DNA from: Saussurea involucrata
Lineage: Eukaryota; Streptophyta; Magnoliopsida; Asterales; Asteraceae
Direction of reading: 5' to 3'
NCBI GenBank assembly: GCA_033807775.1
Contig: CM066325.1
Coordinates: 20,269,301 to 20,333,300, forward strand
DNA length: 64,000 nt
Shown here: piece by piece, positions 33,050 to 44,747 of the stretch
Layout of the letters: each line of letters starts with the position of its first letter
How positions within the stretch are numbered: position 1 is the first letter of the stretch
Made by a program: the position numbers and the translations under genes
The notes under the pieces: model-generated
Told to the model about the DNA's origin: nothing
The model's input: the letters and a program-made list of their open reading frames with translations, nothing else
Databases searched by the model: none

Positions 33050-33817
33050 TGTTTGGGTAAAAAATCACAAGTCACGACTGATGACAAAAAATCAAATAAC
33101 ATATATTATACGACAAGTCTTGTATTAAGATAAGGTTCTGTAAACTACTCACGACCGTGACATTAGTCGTCACTTATGAGTTATGACGATGGTCGTAAGA
33201 TACTCGCGACCAGCAACCAGGTCCCACAGGATAATCGTACAATCGTAGCAAGACACTAACTCTCGACAAGCGTTTTCTTTGTCTCTTTAATGCAGGTCCC
33301 GGAGCTTTAATGATACAACAGTCACAACCGAAGAATCATCATCAAGGGAAATAAATGACCGAGACCATTACATGCATTTATGAAGACCATTTTTTACCAA
33401 CGAGCCTATATAAACCAGGCGTTGCACATCATTTGGACACGAAGATTCTCAGAGCAAAAACCGAATATCTAAGCAAGCAACTTCTCTCTCTCAAAGAAAC
33501 TCACGACAAAAGCTTTTTACTGTCGACACGCGAAACAATCTTATGACCGAGTTTATTTTTACTTTTATTGTAACACATTGTATCTTCGATACTTGTTTCT
33601 AAAGAACGTCGTCCCTGTTTGACGACCATAGTGCACTGTCGACATAACTGTCGACCGTGATTTTTATCCTCGACGAGGTTTTCCGCGTCACCAAATTCTA
33701 TTGTCTCTTTTACTTTCTTTTGTTTTTCGTACGATTTTGTCGAGATATACCTTTCTTTAGTTGTTAAAGCTCCACACCGACTTTAACTATACCTTTGCGT
33801 GATTTTTAGCATTAACA
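33050..33817 (+). repeat. Gypsy 5' LTR, copy 1 (768 bp)
   Basis: TGTTTGGGTAAAAAATCAC start and GCATTAACA end, with a TATATAAACC box (about 33407). It is followed by TTTGGCGCCATC (from 33819), a PBS-like sequence of the type seen in Tat/Athila-group elements. The repeat in copy 2 is 40429-41196. Confidence 0.8.
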
Positions 33818-33912
33818 GTTTGGCGCCATCTTTAGGATCCCATCTAGAGAAAAACTCCGACAAAACGTACGTCCAACTAATAGTTTCTTGAGTTCATATC
33901 ATTTTCAGGGAT

Positions 33913-34540
33913 ATGTCAGGACAGGGAGCTCAACTCAACGCAATCACACAGCTATACATGGAACTGAACGTTGCACACACTCGCATCGACTCCCTGGACG
34001 AGCAAAATCGAAAAGCGGCCGAAGAAATCGCACTCCTGAGAAACCAGGGCGCAAGTGGCTCATTTGGGCAACAGAACGATCCACGAGCATCCTTCATCGT
34101 ACCTTTTCTGTGGCCTCATCTCTCGACTTTCCGAGGCCTATGACGTACAATTTCCCAAGACCACCCCCAAGCATCGAAGCTACAACTTATCCGATGCCAA
34201 CGATGGTGTTTCCCAGAAACCCGTTCCAGACTCTCTTTGTCATGACCTTCCCGATCCCAACGATGTCAATCCATACGATGCCTCAGCCAACGATGCCGGC
34301 TCCATTCAATTTTCCGCTCAATGAAGAAGCTTCCGACTCGTCACATCAGAATGGACTTCATGCGACGATAGGCATCACCTCGTAGGATTCAGGTTTTATC
34401 CCCGCAGCAACCGGTGGACTCGGCCAGGACGATCCGCTCGCTCGACTCTTGAAACTCTTAGAAGAACAAAACGAAAAAATGTAGTCATTATTCTCTAAAA
34501 TACCTGGTGTTGATGTACCCGTCGACGTCGAGCCTCGCTC
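33913..34540 (+). pseudogene. Broken gypsy gag, 5' part, copy 1
   Basis: The ATG at 33913 opens MSGQGAQLNAITQLYMELNV and a coiled-coil-like start. The frame then shifts at least twice through a Pro/Met-rich segment (FPRPPPSIE region), and sequence homologous to copy 2 ends at 34560. No zinc knuckle or pol follows. Confidence 0.7.
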
Positions 34541-34666
34541 AGGATTTCAAGCATCCTCATTACATTTGTCCATGACATGTATGAGTCGACATAATACTCA
34601 GGTTCAATAGAAAGGTAAATTTTTTTTACCGATTATCGCTAAAGCAAAACTTACACAACATAACAT

Positions 34667-35010
34667 AGGTCTCTAACGACCGTATCGGCTATGAACGCCA
34701 GACCAAAGGTCTCTAACGACCGTATCGGCTGTAAATGCCAGATCTTAGGTCTCTAACGACCGTATCGGCTGTAAACGGCAGATCATAGGTCTCTAACGAC
34801 CGTATCGGCTGTAAATGCCAGATCTTAGGTCTCTAACGACCGTATCGGCTGTAAACACCAGATCATAGGTCTCTAACGACCGTATCAGCTGTAAATGCCA
34901 GATCATAGGTCTCTAACGACCCTATCGGCTCTAAACGCCAGATCAAAAGTCTATAACGACCGTATCGGCTCGGAACCCCAGAACATAAGTCTTTAACGAC
35001 TGTATCACAA
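34667..35010 (+). repeat. 40-bp tandem array, about 9 copies
   Basis: Units contain GGTCTCTAACGACCGTATCG and GCCAGATC, with starts spaced exactly 40 bp (34671, 34711, 34751 and onward to 34991). It lies between the gag remnant and the polypurine tract. Tandem repeats in that position are known from Tat/Ogre-type gypsy elements. Confidence 0.93.
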
Positions 35011-35400
35011 GATTCTTAAATTTTATCTTGGTTCGATCATCTTATGATCGCCGCCAAGCATTATTTCGTCCCGATCGTCTTACGATTGTCTCCCGTCCCA
35101 TACGTTTCATTTTGATAAAGACCGTCTTACGATCATCGTCAGTTCCTTATATTTTAAGGTCGTCTTACGATCGTCGTTAAATTTTTCATCCTTCATATTA
35201 GTGGATGAATGCCACAAGTACCTCGCGCATTAAAGATCATCTTTCGATCATCACAACTTACTTAACACTATCGACTGGTCTCACGATTTTAGCTGACCAA
35301 GTCGGTTTTCTTCTAATGATCCAATTAGTAGAAATGACACGGCTCATCATTTTACTTTGGTGCGAGATCTGAAATTCCAATGGCTTTGAAATTCAGATCT
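35011..35400 (+). other. 3' non-coding part of the hybrid gypsy element
   Basis: No frame. Repeated CGATCGTCTTACGATC-like palindromic words occur. It ends at the purine tract CGGGGGGCTA (35401-35410). Confidence 0.6.
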
Positions 35401-35412
35401 CGGGGGGCTAAC

Positions 35413-36712
35413 TGTTTGGGTAAAAAATCACACCCTCGACCGACTTGGGAAATTCCCTCGACATGACCCGTGGACCTTCATTACCCTAATATCTACAAAA
35501 GTCATACCCCCGACCGACAAGGGTAATACCCATTATTGTCATGTCCCCGACATACGTTAATAACCACGATAGTTGGTTATTGAAAGACATATTGCATCAA
35601 GAGTCATTCAAGATGGTGTCTTTACATCTCGTGATTGCACGCCACTTATCGCATGTTACACGTCGCATGTCGTATGACATACATCGTTAGCAACATATTG
35701 ACAGTCACCTATCGCCAAACACCTGTCGCCAGCCACGCGTCGCCCGTCACTCGTCACTAGTCTTACGTCACTAGTCTTATGTCGCCAGTTATGTGTCACC
35801 AGTTACGACTCATCGATCATGCGTTGACAGTCTCCTGTCATCGGTCTTATATCACTCTGGTCTTAAGACCTGGTGGTCTTACGACCTAGTCTTACGACAT
35901 TTTTATAAGACCATTTTTATACTAAGATAAGGTCTTACAAGACATTTACAGTCATATACATGGTCTTGTATTTCGGTGACAGACGTATGCTCCGTAAGAC
36001 CGACGTCCAGAACTTAAGACGGTCTTACAATTATACTAACCATGCATAGTCAACAACCATTCCTTTGGTTCCTTAATGCAGGTCTACAAGCAATTATGGT
36101 ACAACGGTCAGTAACGAACGAGCTCTTAATGACATTAAAGACTCGACAGCGGTTACAAAGGCAATCATCAAAGCGCATTTAATGCCGACAGCGGTTACAA
36201 GACCAACCATTAAAGCGCAGTTAATGCCAGCGAAAGCTATATAAAGGCTACTCCACCTTCGATCAAAGGACAATTTCATCTAGCTATACAACTGCATTCT
36301 CATCTACTTCTACATTTTCTCTCTCGCATTCGAGCACACGTCACTAACGCAAGTACCGCACGACAACAGTTCAAATCGCACGACAGTAGCTTGTTTCGCA
36401 CGTTTAAACACACGCCACACACTTTTTACACACGACTAAGTGTATTTTTATTTCATTTGTAACCTATTGTACACATATCATCTGTCACAAAATGACTTTC
36501 GCCCCTGTTTGGCGAACCATAGTGCACTGTCGACTCTCACAGAGTCGACCGTGGGTTTTTCCCTCGTTTTGGGGTTTTCCGCGTCACCAAATCTCTCGTC
36601 TTATTTACCTTTTTCTCGCAATTGTGTTATCTGGCTTGAGATACGTTTCTTTAGTTGTTAAATGTCCACATCGATCTTAAGTTGTACTTTTGTGCGATTT
36701 TTGGCATTAACA
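35413..36712 (+). repeat. Gypsy 3' LTR (1,300 bp), unlike its 5' partner
   Basis: TGTTTGGGTAAAAAATCAC start directly after the purine tract and GGCATTAACA end. It shares the two ends, the TTAATGCAGGTC block and the GTTTTCCGCGTCACCAAAT block with 33050-33817, but is 530 bp longer and strongly diverged. The first base of tandem copy 2 follows at 36713. Confidence 0.8.
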
Positions 36713-38667
36713 GCAAGCTAAAAGTGAGAAATGAGAAAAATGAAATCGTTCAACAGGAAATGAACACGGTGAGCAACGTTTATATATGATCTTCCATAGT
36801 TTCACTTTAGTCCCTTGAACTTTGATTAATTGCTCCGCTAACCATGCACTATTTCAGAAAGTGAGACGCAGTCCTTCTAGCCTACAACAATCAACCGCGT
36901 TCAGTTCTACCCCCTGAACTCCTGAAAATGACACACACACACACACACACACCTAAATAAGTTATAAGATGGCAAGATTGGTATAAATTTACTTACCTTT
37001 TAACAGACATTAAAAAGGTAAGAAAAAAATCAAATATCGCGTTAAGAAAACTATGCATAGGCCATGACATGCACAAGGTTAACGTGGCGTCAGATCCAGG
37101 CCTTGACTCGTGGCGCACCATTGCGACAAGCCTTTTATTACAACATTGGTTTCAATATTGTAATTTTATATTTTTATGGGTCGCTTTAATTTTTCATGAA
37201 ATAAGAGTTTTAGTTTATTTAAATATATGTGATGTTAGACTCAAACATCATAAACCTGTATGTATTAAACAAAAATACTATTCACTGTATCTTAAAACAT
37301 TATACCTGTGGTCATGCATCATGATCAACTTATTTGCATCTTTCTTTGCAACCTATTGTGTCATCTTGAGAAAACCTGACATAGTGATGTTTGTTATGTT
37401 GACCATCAAACGAACAAGTTCTAAAGTCCGTATGAGCCAACTGCGAACCCGATAGAGCAAAACCAACAATGGCACACCCACTTCTATATATTGATGCGAA
37501 GCCAATACGAAAATGGCAAAACAACCAAAATAAACCGAGACCATGACCTCTGCAAACACTGAAACACGATGTTCTTATCTTACATTAGGGTTCTTGCAAT
37601 GGACAAGAAGTTGAAAGCAAGGTCGACGTCATGACACGACACGAGCATCTAAAAATTTTAAAATTTAATAAATACAAATTTATGTGAATATATTATTTTC
37701 AATATGTTTTTATAAAAAGTATTAAACATTGAATAAATTAGGCACATTTTTCATAAAGTTCTTTCAGAGTACATCAACAAAAACGTAGATGTGATCAGAG
37801 TAATTACCTACTCATTTTTATACAAATTACTTCTACTTTAGAAAAAAATGTCATAGTGATATTAACAGTTCATTTGATTTATTACACTGTCATTTGCAAT
37901 ACATTAGATTTATCAAATTGATAATTTATTAATTAGATATGTAAAACGTCAACACTTTTCGTCTACATGTCACTCTGGCAACCAATTTGATAATGAATGG
38001 TCTTATTCTTATATAACTCAAAATATCCCTATATATGATATATTTAATCAAAACTTTTTCAAACATATGAACATGAATTCATGACCGTCATAAATTCCTA
38101 ACCTCAAAGATATATTAATCGTAAAATTTCACAAGAGTGACTAATTTATAGTAAAACTATCAAATATATTAAATAAACTTTATAATATTATATATTTCAA
38201 TACATTAGCAAAACAAGTCCTAAAAATCATTATATAGACATTTAGCCCCCTGAACATTTTAGTTTTACTCATTCATACTTTCATCTCGTCTTTAACTATT
38301 TAATTCATTTTAATCCCACGTTCGTTTAATTGGGTTGATACAATATATCAATCAAATAAAATCAATGCAACGACCATCCCCATTGCAAGCAACTCCATTT
38401 CCCGTTCCTTCAGGAGAAAAGCATGCCCTTATTAACAAAAAGAACCTTTTGAACCCGAAATTGCATGCGTATCCACATATTGATGAAGTTATTAGTATCA
38501 ACAAAAGGTCCGCTCCCATTGCGTGAACCTATTGGACCCTTATTGCCAACAAGAAAGAAGCCATCGAACCAGAACTTGAATCTGTGCCGACGCATCAATG
38601 AAGTTATTAGCATCTACAAAATGACCCAATTATTGAGAAGATAAAGATATTATTTTCTATTTGAGGC

Positions 38668-39132
38668 TCACGGAGATCCATGTTTGGAATTTAAACGTGG
38701 TTGTTCTTTCCAATCATACTTTTTAATATCTTGGCGCCCGTTCCTCTGATTCACGAAGTAAAACCCGTTGCGCTTAATCAACCACGTGCATCTCCAACGA
38801 TATCTCTTCGGTTTCTCCACACAATCAGACCGCATTTTGTGAGTGTACACATTGAAAGCTTGATGTCTTTCACCCAACTTAAAACTGCAGTTGAAAACAG
38901 TATCATAAAGTATATTGTCACAAAAACTCCAGGTGACATATTCGTTAAATGCGATTGCTTGCATACCTATATCGTCGTCTTTTGATTTGCAGTGAACCAT
39001 GACTCTTTCTTTAATATTATCATTGACGATAATGATGGAAATCTCTTGTGTGTTGGTGCAACTGTCTACAACTGATATGACGATACAAAGAAAAGTGGTG
39101 AAGAATATGAAGAAGGAAAAGGGTTGCTCCAT
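38668..39132 (-). CDS. S-protein homologue (self-incompatibility S1 family), copy 2
   Basis: The 154-aa translation is identical to that of 31289-31753: signal peptide, HCKSKDDDIG core, four-cysteine pattern and basic C-terminal tail. Flanking non-coding DNA is also the same as far as I can see, so expression signals are presumably shared. Two unchanged copies point to a recent duplication or to gene conversion. Function within the family is not predictable from sequence. Confidence 0.85.
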   Translation of the reverse strand: MEQPFSFFIFFTTFLCIVISVVDSCTNTQEISIIIVNDNIKERVMVHCKSKDDDIGMQAIAFNEYVTWSFCDNILYDTVFNCSFKLGERHQAFNVYTHKMRSDCVEKPKRYRWRCTWLIKRNGFYFVNQRNGRQDIKKYDWKEQPRLNSKHGSP

Positions 39133-40428
39133 GATTGATTATTGTTTGAAGAATGGATGGATTTTGAAGAATAAATAAGGGCTCTCCGCCATTAATAAAG
39201 CTCTATTTTCTTGTCAAGTCTATGAAAATGGATGGTGATAAAAGAATTCAAAGATGCACCTGCAAATAAGGTCACAAGTCTACCCAAGATTATTGCATGT
39301 GTTTTTATATAGGTTTTGTTTAGGAATAAGTCGGTAAAATAGTTGCTGACTGATAGACTAGATGTTAGCTGAGAAATCAGTTGGTAGCGGATAAACTAAT
39401 TATGCTTAGTAAAAGCTATAAACTAGTTGATAAATGTAAAACGACTACAAATAACATATTAAAATCTATTTAACACAAAATCTATTTATAACAAATCACC
39501 CCTCAGGGTTGGTTCCGGTGAGAAGTTGAATTAACATGAGAAATAATTATCAACCGTTGGATGCACATTAGGATAAGATGCACCGAGATGCACCAGATCA
39601 ATCCCCGTATCAAGCACGTTTCATGGGTAGGCTTGAGATTAAAAGTGATCAACGGTTCAGATCCACTTCTCACACTTCTCACGTTAACTCAACTCTCTTT
39701 GTCTAATAAATGCAGGTCTCAAGACATTAATGGGACAACGGCTATAACTGAAGACCTCCATCAAAAGCATTGGTTGTAAAAACAGTTACTTATCATTTAT
39801 GGGGGACATTTATGATGACTGAAGCTATATAAGTGAAGACAAATATCTCATTTCGGCATGAATTGATTTCCAGAGCATGAGCGAGCATCAATAGTGAACA
39901 AGCTTCAATCTCCCTCGAAGAAACTCACGACAACCAGTTTTAACTCATGACGCACGATCAATCTCACGATTAGTTTACTTTTTTACTATGTTGTAATCGT
40001 TTGTACTGTCGACACTTGTTACACAAGGATGATGTCCCTTATTGACGTCTATAGTGCACCGACAACTTCTATTGTCGTCCATGGTTTTTATTCTTGACGG
40101 GGTTTTTCGCGTCACCAAATTTCTGTCTTATTTCATTTTCTGTTGTTTGTCGTGTGATTTGTCGAAGGTTACTATTCTTTAGTTTTTAAGCTCCACACCA
40201 ACCTTAAGTTATCTTTTGAGGTGATTTTTGGCATTACCAATGATGCTCTTTGGTTACAGCCGTTGGATCGTTAATGAATCGAGACCTGCATTTAAAAGAC
40301 AAAGAGAAACGCTCGTCGTACATTAATAGGTCGACATCGTAAGGAAACTTACGACGGTCGTTAGATACAATTGAAAGAACGTCTGCACCTACTTGGTCGC
40401 TAGTTAAATGTCGTGACAAACTTACGAA

Positions 40429-41196
40429 TGTTTGGGTAAAAAATCACAAGTCACGACTGATGACAAAAAATCAAATAACATATATTATACGACAAGTCTT
40501 GTATTAAGATAAGGTTCTGTAAACTACTCACGACCGTGACATTAGTCGTCACTTATGAGTTATGACGATGGTCGTAAGATACTCGCGACCAGCAACCAGG
40601 TCCCACAGGATAATCGTACAATCGTAGCAAGACACTAACTCTCGACAAGCGTTTTCTTTGTCTCTTTAATGCAGGTCCCGGAGCTTTAATGATACAACAG
40701 TCACAACCGAAGAATCATCATCAAGGGCAATAAATGACCGAGACCATTACATGCATTTATGAAGACCATTTATTACCAACGAGCCTATATAAACCAGGCG
40801 TTGCACATCATTTGGACACGAAGATTCTCAGAGCAAAAACCGAATATCTAAGCAAGCAACTTCTCTCTCTCAAAGAAACTCACGACAAAAGCTTTTTACT
40901 GTCGACACGCGAAACAATCTTATGACCGAGTTTATTTTTACTTTTATTGTAACACATTGTATCTTCGATACTTGTTTCTAAAGAACGTCATCCCTGTTTG
41001 ACGACCATAGTGCACTGTCGACATAATTTTCGACCGTGATTTTTATCCTCGACGAGGTTTTCCGCGTCACCAAATTCTATTGTCTCTTTTACTTTCTTTT
41101 GTTTTTCGTACGATTTTGTCGAGATATACCTTTCTTTAGTTGTTAAAGCTCCACACCGACTTTAACTATACCTTTGCGTGATTTTTAGCATTAACA
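40429..41196 (+). repeat. Gypsy 5' LTR, copy 2
   Basis: Equivalent of 33050-33817 with several base changes, for example near 40725, 40771, 40989 and 41027-41029. It is followed by the same TTTGGCGCC PBS-like site. Confidence 0.8.
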
Positions 41197-41291
41197 GTTT
41201 GGCGCCATCTTTAGGATCCCATCTAGAGAAAAACTCCGACAAAACGTACGTCCAACTAATAGTTTCTTGAGTTCATATCATTTTCAGGGAT

Positions 41292-42633
41292 ATGTCAGGA
41301 CAGGGAGCTCAACTCAACGCAATCACACAGCTATACATGGAACTGAACGTTGCACACACTCGCATCGACTCCCTGGACGAGCAAAATCAAAAAGCGGCCG
41401 AAGAAATCGCACTCCTGAGAAACCAGGGCGCAAGTGGCTCATTTGGGCAATAGAACGATCCACGAGCATCCTTCATCGTACCTTTTCTGTGGCCTCATCT
41501 CTCGACTTTCCGAGGCCTACGACGTACAATTTCCCAAGACCACCCCCAAGCATCGAAGCTACAACTTATCCGATGCCAACGATGGTGTTTCCCAGAAACC
41601 CGTTCCAGACTCTCTTTGTCATGACCTTCCCGATCCCAACGATGTCAATCCATACGATGCCTCAGCCAACGATGCCGGCTCCATTCAATTTTCCGCTCAA
41701 TGAAGAAGCTTCCGACTCGTCACATCAGAATGGACTTCATGCGACGATAGGCATCACCTCGTAGGATTCAGGTTTTATCCCCACAGCAACCGGTGGACCT
41801 GGCCAGGACGATCCGCTCGCTCGACTCTTGAAACTCTTAGAAGAACAAAACGAAAAAATGTAGTTATTATTCTCTAAAATACCTGGTGTTGATGTACCCG
41901 CCGACGTCGAGCCTCGCTCAGGATTTCAAGCATCGTCATTCATCGATGAAATCTCCACAGTCGATGTCCCAAAGAAGTACAACATTCCTACCTTTACGCC
42001 CAAGTATTCGGGGATAACGGACCCGACAGAGCACATAGCACAGTACAAGCAGTTGATGTAGACCATGTCCATACCTCACCAATATCAAGAGGTATGTATG
42101 TGCAAGAGTTTTGGTGCGACCCTTACTAGTGTCGCCCTCCAGTGGTTGATCAATCTCAAGCCCAAATCCATCGGCACCTTCGCTGAACTAGTCAACCAAT
42201 TATCTCGACAATTCGCTAGCTGTCGTAAGATAGAGAAGCAAACCAACGACTTGTCTTACGTCACTCAGAAGGTCGGGGAGCTATTCGAAGCTATTTCAAT
42301 CGCTTTAACGCAGAAATGATCAGGGTTCGTAATTACGACGTCAAGACCGCGATAAAGGCTTACAAACGAGGTTTGGACGATAGTTCAGGATTGTATACCG
42401 ACCTGACGAAGTATCCACCGGAGAAATTTGAAGATGCTCGAGCTAGGACATTGGCATACATGCGAGTCGAAGATGACGCAGCTTTCCGCTGGAAACATTC
42501 GAATGAGAAGAAGTCATTGAGTGTGAAAAAAGCCGACTTTAAGTCCAAGACCATCGCCAAGACGGAACCAGCACGCCAAATTTCAAACGGCCGGTTCGAG
42601 AAGAAGTTCAAGCCTGTCGACGAACGTCGGTAG
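41292..42633 (+). pseudogene. Ty3/gypsy gag, more complete but broken
   Basis: The start is as in copy 1, but a CAG has become TAG at 41450-41452. After several frameshifts, the retrotransposon gag core appears: KYNIPTFTPKYSG, DPTEHIAQYKQLM, a TAG (about 42062), then ALQWLINLKPKSIGTFAELV and QLSRQFASCRKIEK, and after another frame change FNAEMIRVRNYDVKTAIKAY. It ends in a Lys-rich tail with a stop at 42631-42633. No zinc knuckle or protease follows. Gag normally forms the virus-like particle in the cytoplasm; this one cannot. Confidence 0.8.
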
Positions 42634-42639
42634 AGCTTA

Positions 42640-43466
42640 TCTCTGATCATTGTGTATCTGGATGCCTTAAATCAAAATTTTCTAGCTTCCAATCTATCTT
42701 CAGAGAGCTGGTCGTATATTAAGTAATTTTTTATATCGCTCAACCAGTCATCTCGTTCGTCGACGACGTGAGTACAGTCGTCAGTTTTGATGGAATGAGT
42801 CATAAGATGAACCATTGGGACGAAGTCACTTTCTAAGTGCCGACCCAAGGTTGGCTAGTGCGTCATCGTGAGTGTTATGATCCATTGGGATTTGTGTAAT
42901 GGAGAATGGTTTGAACATTTCAGATCTCTCTTTGGCTATCTTGAGGTAAGCTGTCATCTTTGAGTCTTTTGTTATGAATTCCCGTTCATTTGATTCACGA
43001 CTAAGAGGGAATCGCTTTTGACGTGAAGTCGTGTTGCCCCTAGGTCGTGTGCCATATCCATTCCTACGATCAGAGCTTCATACTCGACCTCATTATTTGT
43101 AGCTTTGAAGTTGCATCATATGGAGTACACCATCTTGCCCCTATAGCGATTTGAGGACGACACCAAGTACTGCCCCCTGGCGTTGGACGATCCGTCGACA
43201 TGTAGTGTGCAGGTCGTGTCGTCGAGAGTCACCACAATAAGGGTCTCCGTTTCCAGTTCTGGGGTAAAATCAACGACGAAGTCTGCTAAAGCCTGCGATT
43301 AGATGGCTATCCTTGGTTTGAAGTCGACGTCGTAACTGCTGAGGTATATGCTCCATTTTGCTAATCGACCTGTAAACTCAAGTTTTCTTAAGACAAACTT
43401 AAGAGGAAAGTTAGTCACGACAGTTATAGGATGGGATTCAAAATAATGTCGCAGCTTCTTAAGTGT
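42640..43466 (-). pseudogene. Ty3/gypsy RNase H fragment in reverse orientation
   Basis: The minus strand, read from about 43460 down to 42990, encodes the end of the RT thumb/connection and RNase H. Visible pieces are LKKLRHYFESHPITVVTNFP, LSSYDVDFKPR, a LHVDGSSNARG active-site start and EVEYEALIVGMDMAHDLGA followed by LHVKSDSLLVVNQM. Stops interrupt it. It lies next to gag on the opposite strand, so the element was rearranged by inversion or by separate insertion. At 43467 it joins a copy of ING exon 7. Confidence 0.75.
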
Positions 43467-43550
43467 TGTGTTGGTCTGAAAGAGCAACCGAAAGGAAAAT
43501 GGTTTTGTAGTGATTGCAGCGTGATGCAAAAGTGGCGAAAGGGCAAATAA
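43467..43550 (+). pseudogene. Copy of the last ING exon
   Basis: Matches 25794-25877 (offset 17,673) with one visible difference: AAG TGG in place of AAG CGG near the end. It keeps CVGLKEQPKGKWFC, the second half of the PHD finger, and the stop. It has no start, no upstream exons and no splice acceptor, so it cannot give an ING protein. Confidence 0.92.
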
Positions 43551-44145
43551 ACCAATGGGTTGTTTCTTGGTATTATAGGAAGTAATTGAAGATCAGTAAG
43601 TCCTTAATTATATTTTGTGTGATTTTTTTATAGTTTGAATTGATGTTTTTTTACGACATTTAGCCTTTAGTAACAGACTGCTCTTTTTTAACCTCAACTA
43701 TTAGCATGGAGTTCCTCATCTTTATACCAAAGTTAGTGATGGAACCAGAAAAATCATAAATATATGTATATGTTTGTTTGCAAAATGATGTGTAATATAT
43801 CAACAAAACATAAAACATATATGTATGTATGTATGTATGTATCGAAATACTTATCAAGAAGAGTAGAAGGACTAACTTGAAATCGAAAATTTGTATAGGT
43901 TTAGATAGAGGCTGTAGGCTGCAACACAGTGTTCTTAAACAGAATTTCGTCCATACTCGTGCGTAGTTCCGAGCGTCTCTTTAGAGGATACACCTATCTA
44001 TTCGCGTTCTTGCACGAGAACGTGAATCTGTCGAGTTTCGTTATGTGATCATGGATCGTTCGGGGGAGAAAAACCAGAGAAATGGAAGGTAAAATGATTC
44101 CGACGAATTTGGAGGGAAAACATTGATATATATATATATATATAT

Positions 44146-44536
44146 AGAAGAATAATAAATTGTAAACCTCTAAATGTGTGTTAGATTTCATAGGTTTTCT
44201 TGATGAAATTGTTTCATTAAATTGTTTATTCTGATAAAAGTGTTTCATATCATTCATTTATTGATGAAATTGTTTCATATATTTGTGTTTTTTTTATGTA
44301 AAAACGAAAAAAATTCATCAAACATGAAACAATTTCATAGGAATGAAAAAAAACATATGAAACTACAAAAAAACATATGAAACTACAAAAAAAAACACAA
44401 ATATATGAAACAATTTGATCAAGAAATGAATGATATGAAACAATTTCATCAAAATAAACAATTCATGAAAAATATCCATTAAGAAAACCTATGAAATCCA
44501 AAGTTTACACGGACAAAAGTTTACAAAATAGTGAGC

Positions 44537-44537
<1 letters not shown>
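44146..44537. mobile_element. Foldback MITE inserted in the second copy
   Basis: Left arm AATTGTAAACCTCT and GATTTCATAGGTTTTCTTGA pair imperfectly with the right arm, whose reverse complement reads TTTTGTAAACTTTTG and GGATTTCATAGGTTTTCTTA. It is absent from the first copy (near 26460), so it arrived after the duplication or was lost there. Confidence 0.7.
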
Positions 44538-44621
<84 letters not shown>

Positions 44622-44632
44622 GAGAGAGGGAG
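44538..44632. repeat. Palindromic compound microsatellite (CT)n(TA)n(GA)n
   Basis: About 12 CT, 11 TA and 12 GA-type units in a row. The CT and GA blocks are complementary, so the whole can form one long hairpin. Confidence 0.9.
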
Positions 44633-44747
44633 GTTCAGGGGAAAACCTCAAAAAAATGAAAAACTGAAGAACATCCTTATAGCCCATCATCTACACAATA
44701 TGCATTTGTGCATATTGGTAAGTTAAGTTATTTTTTTTGGTTTTATG

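Larger units (their letters stand above)
29334..36712 (+). repeat. Tandem duplication, copy 1 (7,379-bp step)
   Basis: 29334-34560 corresponds to 36713-41939 at a constant offset of 7,379 bp. Translations of 29690-33040 are identical to the second copy, while between about 33346 and 34560 I count at least ten base differences. After 34560 the copies part. Copy 1 continues into a 40-bp array and a 1.3-kb LTR, and copy 2 into gag. Contents: S-protein homologue gene, a MITE, gypsy LTR pieces and a gag remnant. Confidence 0.95.
36713..41939 (+). repeat. Tandem duplication, copy 2
   Basis: Matches 29334-34560 (offset 7,379). It includes the AC microsatellite, the S-protein gene, the MITE (39527-39691), the LTR pieces (39695-40428) and the 768-bp LTR (40429-41196). 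Confidence 0.95.
43551..44747. repeat. Duplicated DNA downstream of ING
   Basis: Corresponds to 25878-26607. It is interrupted by a foldback MITE and microsatellite (about 44146-44632), and ends where a copia LTR begins at 44748, inside the second copy of the MITE of 26494-26748. Confidence 0.9.

Noticed and set aside
34667..35010. Regular 40-bp repeats resembling a CRISPR array
   Set aside because: There are no unique spacers; it is a plain tandem repeat in a plant retrotransposon.
44505..44690. Ser/Leu, Ile/Tyr and Arg/Glu frame
   Set aside because: It is the CT-TA-GA microsatellite read as protein.
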